From Tatumella sp. JGM118 (GTDB lineage Bacteria > Pseudomonadota > Gammaproteobacteria > Enterobacterales > Enterobacteriaceae), in NCBI RefSeq assembly GCF_018257515.1, contig NZ_JAERJR010000002.1, positions 124,001 to 188,000 on the forward strand: a stretch of 64,000 bases of DNA. Reading direction: 5' to 3'. This document shows positions 48,462 to 56,989 of this stretch, piece by piece (the stretch's first letter is position 1; every line of letters begins with the position of its first letter). The notes below the pieces were generated by a model, which was not told the origin of the DNA, did not search any database, and was given only the letters and a program-made list of their open reading frames with translations. Both the position numbers and the translations under genes were made by a program.

Positions 48462-48761
48462 ATGAATGTTGTAGCAAAAAGGATATTGGCAGACTTCTGT
48501 ACGATACATGCTGACGCAAAAGGGACGGTGTCGGCCTGGTACCAGGAAGTCAGTAAAGCACACTGGCATTCACCGCAGGACATAAAGCGCCAATACCGCT
48601 CAGTTGATTTTTTAGAACATAACCGTGTTGTTTTTGACATCAAGGGCAACACTTATCGGATCATTGGTAGCGTTGCTTATGCCCAACAAGCTGTATTCAT
48701 TAAGTTTGTTGGCACTCATGCTGAATACAGTAAAATTGATGCAAAGAAGGTGACACTATGA
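48462..48761 (+). CDS. higB: Type II toxin HigB (mRNA interferase)
   Basis: 99 residues. HigB/RelE-like fold with the sequence RVVFDIKGNTYRIIGSVAYAQQAVFIKFVGTHAEY; the HAEYSKID end is the catalytic region in HigB family toxins. It cleaves mRNA at the ribosome when freed from HigA. The stop overlaps the higA start by 4 bases (ATGA). Frame start at 48423 overlaps the operators and was rejected. Confidence 0.88.
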   Translation: MNVVAKRILADFCTIHADAKGTVSAWYQEVSKAHWHSPQDIKRQYRSVDFLEHNRVVFDIKGNTYRIIGSVAYAQQAVFIKFVGTHAEYSKIDAKKVTL

Positions 48762-49183
48762 CATATCAGGTTAAGCCTATCCGCAATGAGACGGATTATC
48801 TTAACGCACTGGCGCTCATTGAGCCGTTGTTTGACTCTCAGCCAGAGCCAGGCACCGAAGAGGGTGACTTTATGGAAGTGATGGTTACCCTGATCGCGGC
48901 CTATGAAGATATCCATTACAAAATTGCACCTCCCACCGCGGTTGAGGCAATTAAGTTTCGTATGGAGCAGCAGGCGTTGAGTGTGCAGGATGTCGCCCGA
49001 ATGATCAGGGCGACATCTTCCCGGGTCTACGAAATACTCAACGGAACCCGTCAGCTTTCCAAGGCACAGATTCTGGCACTTCACCAGCAAACAGGGATCC
49101 CGTTAGAGTCGCTGTTGTCTGATGTTCAGGTCGCCAGAGACCGGCAGCGCCGCACGGCAACGGGCCTGACACTACACGCCTGA
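48758..49183 (+). CDS. higA: Type II antitoxin HigA
   Basis: 141 residues. N-terminal toxin-binding region, then the Xre-type helix-turn-helix (MEQQALSVQDVARMIRATSSRVYEILNGTRQLSKAQI). The toxin-before-antitoxin order, the 4-base overlap and the operators upstream are diagnostic of higBA. It neutralises HigB and represses the operon. Confidence 0.9.
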   Translation: MTYQVKPIRNETDYLNALALIEPLFDSQPEPGTEEGDFMEVMVTLIAAYEDIHYKIAPPTAVEAIKFRMEQQALSVQDVARMIRATSSRVYEILNGTRQLSKAQILALHQQTGIPLESLLSDVQVARDRQRRTATGLTLHA

Positions 49184-49267
49184 ATGACCTTAATGTAGCG
49201 TGGGTCCTCCCGCCGGGAGGGCCTGCTGACAGGGGCTTCGGCCCAATCAACGAGTAACGGAGGTCAT

Positions 49268-50134
49268 ATGAAACAACCTGAAGTCGCAGTACTGGGACTG
49301 GGTGCCATGGGGCACGCCTTTGCCGGTAACCTGCTGAAAAAGGGGTTTGCCGTTTATGGCTGGAACCGTAGCCCGGAAAAGGGCGAAGATTTAAGACAAC
49401 CGGGTTTCACGCTGGCGGATTCTCCCGCCGCGGCAGTCAGCCAGGCGTCGGTGATCATCACCATGTTACCGGACGAAAAGACGACCCATGAAGTACTGAC
49501 CCAGGCACTGCACGCGATACCGCAGGGAGCGACCGTCTGTCAGATGGGGACCCTCGGTGTGGAAGGGACGGAAAAGTTACATCAGCTGCTGAGCGAGCAG
49601 CGTCCGGATATTCTTTTTCTCGATGCGCCGGTCTCCGGCACCAAAGCCCCGGCGGAAAATGCGCAGATTACTGTACTGGCCAGCGGTGACCGTTCGCGTG
49701 CCGGGGCAGCAGAACAGGTGTTTGCGGCCATCAGTAAAGCCACGCTCTGGCAGGGTGACGCCGGGGCCGGTTCACGGATGAAGCTGGTGGTGAACAGCTG
49801 GCTGATAGGTCTGATGCAGAGCCTGGCAGAAAGTGAACGTCTGGCAGAAAGCCTGGGGTTTGGTCCGCAGGACTTCTGGCAGGCCCTGGAAGGGGGCCCG
49901 CTGGCTGCACCCTATGCGAAAGTTAAACTACAGATGATCGAAAGTGGTGACTTTTCGCCGCAAATGCAGCTTATCTGGGCATTAAAAGATGCGAAGCTGG
50001 CCGTTAATGCCGGTAATGCCGCACAGTTACCGGCACTGGAGAACATTACCCGTCTCTGGCAACAGGCGGTGGATGACGGACTCGGTGAGCAGGATCTGGC
50101 AGTGATCAGCCGCTATCTGGCTGAACGTCAGTAA
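49268..50134 (+). CDS. NAD(P)-dependent beta-hydroxyacid dehydrogenase
   Basis: 288 residues. Rossmann motif GLGAMGHAFAGNLLKKGF at residue 10, VCQMGTLGVEGTEKL and DAPVSGTKAPAENAQITVLASG (substrate-binding DAPVSG), and catalytic Lys in SRMKLVVNSWLIG. This is the 3-hydroxyisobutyrate/glyoxylate-reductase/tartronate-semialdehyde reductase family; the substrate is not known. GGAGG directly upstream. It precedes the dipeptidase by 55 bp, the start of the cluster that continues into pqq. Confidence 0.88.
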   Translation: MKQPEVAVLGLGAMGHAFAGNLLKKGFAVYGWNRSPEKGEDLRQPGFTLADSPAAAVSQASVIITMLPDEKTTHEVLTQALHAIPQGATVCQMGTLGVEGTEKLHQLLSEQRPDILFLDAPVSGTKAPAENAQITVLASGDRSRAGAAEQVFAAISKATLWQGDAGAGSRMKLVVNSWLIGLMQSLAESERLAESLGFGPQDFWQALEGGPLAAPYAKVKLQMIESGDFSPQMQLIWALKDAKLAVNAGNAAQLPALENITRLWQQAVDDGLGEQDLAVISRYLAERQ

Positions 50135-50189
50135 ATTATCCCGGAGCAGGGGGATCACAGCCCCTCTGCCTTCCTATGGATCAGACAGT

Positions 50190-51218
50190 ATGACGATAAC
50201 GACTTATTTTGATGGCCATAACGATTTACTGATGCAGTTGTGGCTGCAACATCCGGAAAATCCGGAACATTACTTCTTCCGCACCGGCTGCGACGGTCAT
50301 CTGGATTTTAGCCGCATCCGCCAGGGCCGGTTAGGGGCGGCATTTTTTGCTCTCTTCGTCCCGCCGGAAAGTTATGTCGCCAGGCATTTTCCACAGCGCC
50401 TTGGGGCATTAAGTGACAGTGTCACCGTCATGCGCGAACAGCTGGCGATTCTCGGTCGTCTGGAACAGTTTTCAGACGGTCAGGCCAGAATCTGCCGCAC
50501 GGCCGCAGAGGTGCGTCACTGCCTGGAAAACGGTGTACTGGCGATGATTGCCCATATTGAAGGGGCGGATGCGCTGGATACGGAAGGTGTGTTACTGAAC
50601 GAGTTTTATCAGGGTGGGGTTCGCAGTGTCGGTCCGTTCTGGAATAACCCCAACCAGTTCGGCGAGGGTGTGACCGGCAGTTTCCCGGGTTCACCGGACA
50701 GCGGACCGGGGCTGACGGACAAAGGGATCGATTTTATCCGCCAGCTCGGTGCGCTGAACCTGATCATCGATGTCTCGCATATGAACCAGCAGGCATTTTT
50801 TGACACCGCGCGCTACAGCCATCAGCCACTGGTGGCGACCCATTCTAATGCCCATGCACTCTGCCCCCAGCCGCGTAACCTGACCGATGAGCAATTACGT
50901 ATCCTGGCAGAGAGTGGCGGGGTGGCAGGTATCAATTTCGGTAATGCTTTTCTGCGACCGGACGGTCAGCGCAATGACGATACCCCGGCAGAACTGATCA
51001 CCCGACATATCCGTTATATGATCAACCATGCCGGTGAAGACCATGTGGCGCTGGGCTCAGACTTTGACGGCGCCAGCGTACCTGCAGCCCTGAAGGATGT
51101 CACCGGGTTGCCGGCCATCGAAGAGAGTCTGCACCGGGCAGGGCTGAGCGGGGCAGTGATCGACAAAGTCTGCCGTTATAACTGGTTACGTATTGTTGAA
51201 CATTTTATGACAGCTTAA
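50190..51218 (+). CDS. Membrane-dipeptidase-like (peptidase M19) protein
   Basis: 342 residues. The zinc ligands of renal dipeptidase are recognisable: FDGHNDLLM (H-x-D), IAHIEGADAL (Glu), VATHSNAHALCPQPRNL (His) and a further His in HMNQQAF. Cytoplasmic, no signal peptide. It hydrolyses dipeptides, including those with D-residues. It lies 150 bp before pqqA. As I recall, a renal-dipeptidase-like gene also flanks pqq clusters in Klebsiella and Acinetobacter. It might trim the Glu-Tyr product of PqqA; that is inference. Confidence 0.88.
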   Translation: MTITTYFDGHNDLLMQLWLQHPENPEHYFFRTGCDGHLDFSRIRQGRLGAAFFALFVPPESYVARHFPQRLGALSDSVTVMREQLAILGRLEQFSDGQARICRTAAEVRHCLENGVLAMIAHIEGADALDTEGVLLNEFYQGGVRSVGPFWNNPNQFGEGVTGSFPGSPDSGPGLTDKGIDFIRQLGALNLIIDVSHMNQQAFFDTARYSHQPLVATHSNAHALCPQPRNLTDEQLRILAESGGVAGINFGNAFLRPDGQRNDDTPAELITRHIRYMINHAGEDHVALGSDFDGASVPAALKDVTGLPAIEESLHRAGLSGAVIDKVCRYNWLRIVEHFMTA

Positions 51219-51368
51219 AAGAATTTAGTCATCTTTTCATTGACCTCTGCTTGACAAAGGCGCAACATTTGTCGGCCTTGTGAGGGTGTGGATTGCGGGG
51301 AAACCGGGCCGCATCCGGTCACAGGCTATGTTTCGGACATTAACATTCTAAGTATTAAGGTCATAATT

Positions 51369-51440
51369 ATGTGGAAAAAACCTGAATTCGTCGATATGCG
51401 CCTGGGTATGGAAGTGACTCTGTACATTTCCAACCGTTAA
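51369..51440 (+). CDS. pqqA: PQQ precursor peptide PqqA
   Basis: 23 residues: MWKKPEFVDMRLGMEVTLYI, then SNR. The two residues that become PQQ are Glu15 and Tyr19, in the invariant E-x-x-x-Y spacing. AAGG lies about 8 nt upstream. PqqE forms a carbon-carbon bond between Glu and Tyr, while PqqD presents the peptide. A hairpin between pqqA and pqqB should make pqqA more abundant than the enzymes. Confidence 0.97.
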   Translation: MWKKPEFVDMRLGMEVTLYISNR

Positions 51441-51454
51441 TTATCCGGTGTCAT

Positions 51455-51479
51455 AAGTGGCCGCTTTCGGGCGGCACTT
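51455..51479 (+). promoter_or_regulatory. pqqA-pqqB intergenic hairpin (attenuator or stabiliser)
   Basis: AAGT, one bulged G, then GCCGC pair with GCGGC and ACTT around a 6-nt loop. No T-run follows, so it is more probably a partial stop or a 3' stabiliser of a short pqqA transcript. Confidence 0.5.
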
Positions 51480-51500
51480 ACCTTTAGTAAAGAGTATTTT

Positions 51501-52418
51501 ATGTTTATCAAAGTGCTGGGCTCTGCTGCCGGTGGTGGTTTCCCGCAGTGGAACTGTAATTGCAGCAACTGTAAAGGGCTGCGTGACGGTACCATCAATG
51601 CTCACGCCAGAACACAGTCTTCCATCATCGTCAGTGATAACGGTGAGGACTGGGTCTTATGTAACGCCTCTCCGGATATCTCCCGACAAATTTTCCTGAC
51701 CCCTGAGCTGGTAAAGCAAGGTGCACTGCGCGGTACCGCCATCGGGGATATTATTCTGACCGATAGCCAGATAGACCACACCACCGGGCTTTTAAGCCTG
51801 CGTGAAGGCTGTCCGCACCGCGTCTGGTGTACAGACGAAGTCCATCAGGATCTCAGCACCGGCTTTCCGGTCTTCCCGATGTTGAAACACTGGAATGGTG
51901 GTCTGCAGCACCATGCTATTCGTCCGCTTGAACCTTTCAGCGTAACGGTCTGCGGTAACCTGACATTTACCGCGGTGCCTATTCTCAGTAATGCCCCCCC
52001 TTATTCACCTTACCGTGATCGTCCTCTGCCCGGACACAATGTCGCGTTGTTCATTGAAAACAGAGCGAATGGCCAATCGTTATTCTACGCCCCCGGACTG
52101 GGTGAGCCGGATGACGTGATCCTGCCGTGGCTGAAAAAAGCCGACTGTCTGTTGATCGATGGCACCGTCTGGCAGGATGATGAATTACTGAGCACCGGCG
52201 TCGGTAAAAACACCGGCCGGGCCATGGGGCATCTGGCACTCGCCGAAGAGCAGGGGCTGATGACACTGCTGGCATCGTTACCTGCCAGCCGCAAAATTCT
52301 TATTCATATCAACAACACCAATCCCATCCTCAATGAGGATTCGCCACAACGCCGGTTCCTGCAACAGCAGGGCATCGAGGTCAGTTGGGACGGAATGGCG
52401 ATACAGCTACAGGATTAA
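51501..52418 (+). CDS. pqqB: PQQ biosynthesis protein PqqB
   Basis: 305 residues, metallo-beta-lactamase fold. N-terminal [20 protein letters not shown] (Cys19, Cys21, Cys24 bind zinc), then [16 protein letters not shown] as the altered metal-binding loop and a late NNTNPI motif. PqqB hydroxylates the Glu-Tyr intermediate. Separated from pqqC by 3 bases. Confidence 0.96.
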   Translation: MFIKVLGSAAGGGFPQWNCNCSNCKGLRDGTINAHARTQSSIIVSDNGEDWVLCNASPDISRQIFLTPELVKQGALRGTAIGDIILTDSQIDHTTGLLSLREGCPHRVWCTDEVHQDLSTGFPVFPMLKHWNGGLQHHAIRPLEPFSVTVCGNLTFTAVPILSNAPPYSPYRDRPLPGHNVALFIENRANGQSLFYAPGLGEPDDVILPWLKKADCLLIDGTVWQDDELLSTGVGKNTGRAMGHLALAEEQGLMTLLASLPASRKILIHINNTNPILNEDSPQRRFLQQQGIEVSWDGMAIQLQD

Positions 52419-52421
52419 AAC

Positions 52422-53177
52422 ATGACGATAACCACCCCCCTGAGCAGGCAGGCTTTTGAACAGGCATTGCGGGACAAAGGTGCCTGTTACCATATTTATC
52501 ACCCTTACCATATTGCCATGCACAACGGTCAGGCGACCCGTGAACAGATCCAGGGCTGGGTTGCGAACCGCTTCTATTATCAGACCAACATTCCGCTGAA
52601 AGATGCGGCAATTATGGCGAACTGTCCGGACCCGGCGACCCGGCGCAAGTGGGTGCAGCGTATTCTTGATCATGACGGTGCAGACGGCAGTGAAGGCGGA
52701 ATCGAAGCCTGGTTACAGCTTGGCGAGGCGGTGGGGTTATCGCGTGAAGAATTACTGTCTGAAAAACATGTCTTACCCGGCGTTCGTTTCGCGGTGGATG
52801 CGTATGTGAATTTTGCCCGGCGCGCCAGCTGGGAAGAGGCTGCCTGCAGCTCTCTGACGGAACTGTTTGCTCCGCAAATTCACCAGTCCCGTCTGGACAG
52901 CTGGCCTCAGCACTATCCGTGGATCAAAGAGGAAGGTTACTTCTATTTCCGCAGCCGTCTGAGCCAGGCCCGCCGCGATGTTGAACACGGTCTGGCATTG
53001 GCGCTTGACCACTTTGACACCGCAGAAAAACAGAACCGGATGCTGGAAATTCTGCAGTTCAAGCTGGATATTCTCTGGACGATGCTGGATGCCATGACCA
53101 TGGCCTACAGCCTGCAACGCCCTCCTTATCATACCGTGACAGATCAGCCGGTCTGGCACACAACCCGACTGGTATAA
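52422..53177 (+). CDS. pqqC: Pyrroloquinoline-quinone synthase PqqC
   Basis: 251 residues, all-helical haem-oxygenase-like fold. Conserved [41 protein letters not shown] and [11 protein letters not shown]. It catalyses the final eight-electron oxidation and ring closure without a cofactor. Ends 2 bases before pqqD. Confidence 0.96.
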   Translation: MTITTPLSRQAFEQALRDKGACYHIYHPYHIAMHNGQATREQIQGWVANRFYYQTNIPLKDAAIMANCPDPATRRKWVQRILDHDGADGSEGGIEAWLQLGEAVGLSREELLSEKHVLPGVRFAVDAYVNFARRASWEEAACSSLTELFAPQIHQSRLDSWPQHYPWIKEEGYFYFRSRLSQARRDVEHGLALALDHFDTAEKQNRMLEILQFKLDILWTMLDAMTMAYSLQRPPYHTVTDQPVWHTTRLV

Positions 53178-53179
53178 CC

Positions 53180-53461
53180 ATGAGTTTTGAACAATCGGTG
53201 GTCATTTTCCGCCGCGGATATCGCATGCAATGGGAAGCCGCCCAGGATTGTCATGTCATTCTTTACCCGGAAGGTATGGCGAAACTGAATGAAACGGCAG
53301 CGATCATCCTGGAACAGGTGGACGGAAAGCGGACAGTGGCGCAAATCATCGACCTGCTGAACCAGCGTTTTCCGGAGGCCGGCGGCGTGGATGACGATGT
53401 GACCGATTTCCTGCAGGCGGCCGGTAAGCAGAAATGGATTATGTTCCATGACGCAAATTAA
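53180..53461 (+). CDS. pqqD: PQQ peptide chaperone PqqD
   Basis: 93 residues; RiPP recognition element fold ([27 protein letters not shown]). It binds PqqA and hands it to PqqE. The gene overlaps pqqE by 14 bases, which fits the tight PqqD-PqqE partnership. Confidence 0.95.
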   Translation: MSFEQSVVIFRRGYRMQWEAAQDCHVILYPEGMAKLNETAAIILEQVDGKRTVAQIIDLLNQRFPEAGGVDDDVTDFLQAAGKQKWIMFHDAN

Positions 53462-54587
53462 TCCTGAGATTAAAGCCCCGCTCTGGCTACTGGCAGAGCT
53501 GACCTATCGCTGTCCGCTGCAGTGCCCGTACTGCTCGAACCCGCTCGACTTTGCCAGAGAGCAGTCTGAGCTGACCACGGAGCAGTGGCTGACCGTTTTT
53601 CGTCAGGCACGCGAGATGGGCAGTGTACAACTCGGTTTTTCCGGCGGAGAGCCTTTAGTCCGTAAAGACCTGCCGGAACTGATTGCCGGGGCGCGTGAGC
53701 TCGGGTTTTACACCAATCTGATCACGTCCGGGATCGGGCTGACCCGCAAAAAACTGGATACTTTTGCCGAAGCGGGGCTGGACCACATCCAGATCAGCTT
53801 CCAGGCCAGTGATGAAACGCTGAATGCCGCCCTGGCGGGCTCGGAAAAAGCCTTCCATCAGAAACTGGAAATGGCGAAAGCGATCAAAGCCCATGGCTAT
53901 CCGATGGTGCTTAACTTTGTTCTGCACCGGCATAATATTGATCAGATCGACCGCATCATTGAGTTATGCATTCAGCTGGAAGCGGATGATGTTGAACTGG
54001 CCACCTGCCAGTTTTATGGCTGGGCCCAACTGAACCGCGAAGGGCTATTACCGACCCGGGATCAGATTGCGCGGGCGGAAGCGGTGGTAAAACGTTATCG
54101 CGGGAAGATGCAGGCCGACGGCAATCTGACCAATCTGTTATTTGTGACGCCGGACTACTATGAAGAACGCCCGAAAGGGTGCATGGGGGGCTGGGGCGCA
54201 ATTTTTATGAACGTGACACCGGACGGTACTGCGTTACCCTGTCACAGCGCCCGTCAGTTACCGATAGAGTTTCCGTCGGTGCTGGATAACAGCTTGCAGC
54301 ACATCTGGTATCAGTCCTTTGGCTTTAATCGCTACCGTGGCTATGACTGGATGCCGGAACCCTGCCGCTCCTGCGATGAAAAAGAGAAAGATTTCGGGGG
54401 CTGTCGCTGTCAGGCCTTTATGCTGACCGGTAACGCAGACAATGCGGACCCGGTGTGCAGTAAATCGCCTCACCACGATAAAATCCTGCAGGCGCGGCGT
54501 GAAGCCGATTGCAGTGATATTCGTGTCGCCCAACTGCAGTTCCGTAATCAGAAAAACTCGAAGGTGATCTTCACCTCCCGCGGGTAA
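53448..54587 (+). CDS. pqqE: Radical SAM PqqA peptide cyclase PqqE
   Basis: 379 residues. The radical SAM cluster CPLQCPYC has Cys22, Cys26 and Cys29; [14 protein letters not shown] binds SAM. The C-terminal SPASM domain carries [25 protein letters not shown], binding auxiliary iron-sulphur clusters. It joins Glu15 and Tyr19 of PqqA. Confidence 0.97.
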   Translation: MTQINPEIKAPLWLLAELTYRCPLQCPYCSNPLDFAREQSELTTEQWLTVFRQAREMGSVQLGFSGGEPLVRKDLPELIAGARELGFYTNLITSGIGLTRKKLDTFAEAGLDHIQISFQASDETLNAALAGSEKAFHQKLEMAKAIKAHGYPMVLNFVLHRHNIDQIDRIIELCIQLEADDVELATCQFYGWAQLNREGLLPTRDQIARAEAVVKRYRGKMQADGNLTNLLFVTPDYYEERPKGCMGGWGAIFMNVTPDGTALPCHSARQLPIEFPSVLDNSLQHIWYQSFGFNRYRGYDWMPEPCRSCDEKEKDFGGCRCQAFMLTGNADNADPVCSKSPHHDKILQARREADCSDIRVAQLQFRNQKNSKVIFTSRG

Positions 54588-54591
54588 CCGG

Positions 54592-56961
54592 ATGAGTGAG
54601 TCCACGTCGCTGCATTATCTCAGCAATGGTATGGCGGTTCAGCTGCAGCCGGTGGCTGACCTGTCGGCCGCGGCGGTCTGCCTGCGGGTGGACGCCGGCA
54701 GTCACCATGAACCTGACCGGTGGCCGGGTCTGGCGCATCTGCTGGAGCATTTACTGTTCCAGGGAGGGCAGCGTTTTCCCGGTCCGCAGCGGTTAATGCC
54801 CTGGGTGGCAGCCCGCCAGGGACGGGTCAATGCCACCACGGAAGCCTGCAGGACGCTCTATTATTTTGATGTCCGATCCGAAGAACTGAGTGAAGGTATC
54901 GCCCGGTTACTGGATATGGCATTACTGCCGGAATTCTCTGCTGACGCGATCCGCCGCGAAATTCCGGTTATCGATGCGGAATATGGCATGCTGAGTCGCC
55001 ATACACCGACCCTGATCACTGCCTTACTGGCGACCGGTATCCATCAGCCGCCGGCGTTCCGTCGTTTTGTGGCCGGTAACCGGCAGAGCCTGGACGGTGA
55101 TCTTCCCGCCCTGCGCGAGGCGTTACTGGCTTTCCATCGGCAATATTACTCTCCCGGTCGTCTCTGCCTGATCATCCGTGCACCGCTGTCGCTGGCTGAC
55201 CTGTCCGCAGCCCTGAGTCAGGCTCTCTCACAGACCGGGTCCCACCAGCTGATGCCGCTGACGGCCCACCGCTCGCTACCGTTACCCGACAGGGCCCCGG
55301 TGCCGGTGAACGAACGGCAGACTTCAGGGGTGTTACATATGGACGGAGAAGGTCAGCACTGTCTGAGCTATCTGCTGGCCGACCCGGACAGCCGGCTGCG
55401 TGCCGCGGTCCCTTTATTACAGGTGTTGCTGAGTGATGCGGCGCCAGGGTCCTTTATCGATGCCGGGCGCAGACAGGGGCTATGTCATCATGCCTCTGCG
55501 GAGGTGGTGAGCGCAGCCCCGGGCTATCTGTGGCTATTGATCCGGCTGACGCGACCCGCGGGGCCGGCACACCCGGCCGGCCGATTCAGTCGTCTGTTCC
55601 GTCACTGGCTGACGCAAATTCGTCATCTCAGTGCGGATCGGCAGGCTCATTACCTCCGGCTGGCCCGGCAGGATTTTCTGCGTCTTAGCCCGATGGAACA
55701 GGTGAGAAAGGTTGCCAGCGGGGAGGTTGTTGCCGGGGAACCCGACAGCGCGGCACTGGCAGAGGCCATGCTTAGTGCGTCCCCCTGTGAATTACAGACT
55801 GAACCGTCTGATGGCGGGCAGACCCTGGCAGCCCGGGGCTTCCTGTGCCGGTGGTCGCCGGCCCCGGAGAGCGAAGACGGTTCCCCTGAGTCTGTACCGG
55901 CTTTTGTTTTCTATCCGCAAACCGCAAGTCCGGCCGGGGCCCGTTGGCTGCCGGAAGCGACTCCGCTTCCCCCGGCCACCGTTCCGCGCTGCTTTCGTTC
56001 AGAAACGGCTGGCCCGGAGGCGGGGATCATCCTCCGGCCTCTGCGCGGCAGCACTCTGACCGGGGGGCAATTATCACAGCTCAGATACAGTCTGCATCCC
56101 TGGATAAGCCGCGTCAGGCATGCCGGAGGCGAGGCCAGTGTGGCACTGCACCAGGGCGTCCCGCAGATCAGGATGATGCTACCGGTTGCCGGGGAGGCTC
56201 TGGAACTTATCCGGCTGTTGTGCTCGCTCTGGCCGGATCTTTCTGCGGCAGGAATCGCTGAAGACTCGACACAGGAGATCCTGATCCGTCGTTTACTGGC
56301 AGAGTTTCCGCAGCGACTGGCCGTCACACAGCAAACCCCCGTCTGGTCCTGTATTATCCGTTGTCAGGAGGACGCCCTTTTTTCGCGGATCAGCCACTCG
56401 CTGCAACAGACATTGCTGCTGCAACGGCAGCAGCCTGCTCTGTCCCCCCTGGCGGGGGAAGCACGCCATCTGCCGGTATCGGACGGGGATAATGCGGTGC
56501 TTTACTTCCTGCCTCTGGGTAGCGATGATCCTCAGGCGCTGGTGGCCGCCCAACGGCTGGGAGCCATTTATCAGCCTGCGTTTTATCACTGGTTACGGGA
56601 AGAGCTCTCGGCAGGGTATGTGGTTTCCTGCCGTTTTGAACAGTTTGCGGATCGTCAGGGGATCCTTTGTGCATTGCAATCGCCACGCTATGATTGCGCG
56701 CAACTGATCGCATGGTGCCGTCAGTTTTTTGGCCGTGTCCGTGAGCAAATCATGCAGATGACCGACGGTGACGGGCTGCCAGCAGAAGCGTCCGTCAGTA
56801 GCCTGCCGGCAGACGCGCTGGCCAGCGAATTGCAGAATCAGATGGCCGGGGGGCTGCGACCAGCATTAGAGGAACCCGTATCTGTGCGGCAACTGCAACA
56901 GTTACACCGGCGCTGGGAAGACGCCGTGGGTCGGGCGGTGATCCTGAGTTGCGGCCGGTAG
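54592..56961 (+). CDS. pqqF: PQQ biosynthesis M16 peptidase PqqF
   Basis: 789 residues. The inverted zinc motif is HLLEH (His49, Glu52, His53) with Glu130 in IDAEYGML as third ligand, 77 residues after His53 as in pitrilysin. It cuts the crosslinked dipeptide out of modified PqqA. Two M16 halves are expected; the C-terminal half is weakly conserved. No PqqG partner is present, unlike in Methylorubrum. Converges with dld, 28 bp away. Confidence 0.93.
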   Translation: MSESTSLHYLSNGMAVQLQPVADLSAAAVCLRVDAGSHHEPDRWPGLAHLLEHLLFQGGQRFPGPQRLMPWVAARQGRVNATTEACRTLYYFDVRSEELSEGIARLLDMALLPEFSADAIRREIPVIDAEYGMLSRHTPTLITALLATGIHQPPAFRRFVAGNRQSLDGDLPALREALLAFHRQYYSPGRLCLIIRAPLSLADLSAALSQALSQTGSHQLMPLTAHRSLPLPDRAPVPVNERQTSGVLHMDGEGQHCLSYLLADPDSRLRAAVPLLQVLLSDAAPGSFIDAGRRQGLCHHASAEVVSAAPGYLWLLIRLTRPAGPAHPAGRFSRLFRHWLTQIRHLSADRQAHYLRLARQDFLRLSPMEQVRKVASGEVVAGEPDSAALAEAMLSASPCELQTEPSDGGQTLAARGFLCRWSPAPESEDGSPESVPAFVFYPQTASPAGARWLPEATPLPPATVPRCFRSETAGPEAGIILRPLRGSTLTGGQLSQLRYSLHPWISRVRHAGGEASVALHQGVPQIRMMLPVAGEALELIRLLCSLWPDLSAAGIAEDSTQEILIRRLLAEFPQRLAVTQQTPVWSCIIRCQEDALFSRISHSLQQTLLLQRQQPALSPLAGEARHLPVSDGDNAVLYFLPLGSDDPQALVAAQRLGAIYQPAFYHWLREELSAGYVVSCRFEQFADRQGILCALQSPRYDCAQLIAWCRQFFGRVREQIMQMTDGDGLPAEASVSSLPADALASELQNQMAGGLRPALEEPVSVRQLQQLHRRWEDAVGRAVILSCGR

Positions 56962-56989
56962 CCCCAGCCGCAGGCAGAACCGGCAGCGG

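Noticed and set aside
51251..51273. Promoter of pqqA from TTGACA with inverted repeat GACAAA...TTTGTC
   Set aside because: A good -35 is present but no -10 at 16-18 bp; the true promoter cannot be fixed from sequence.
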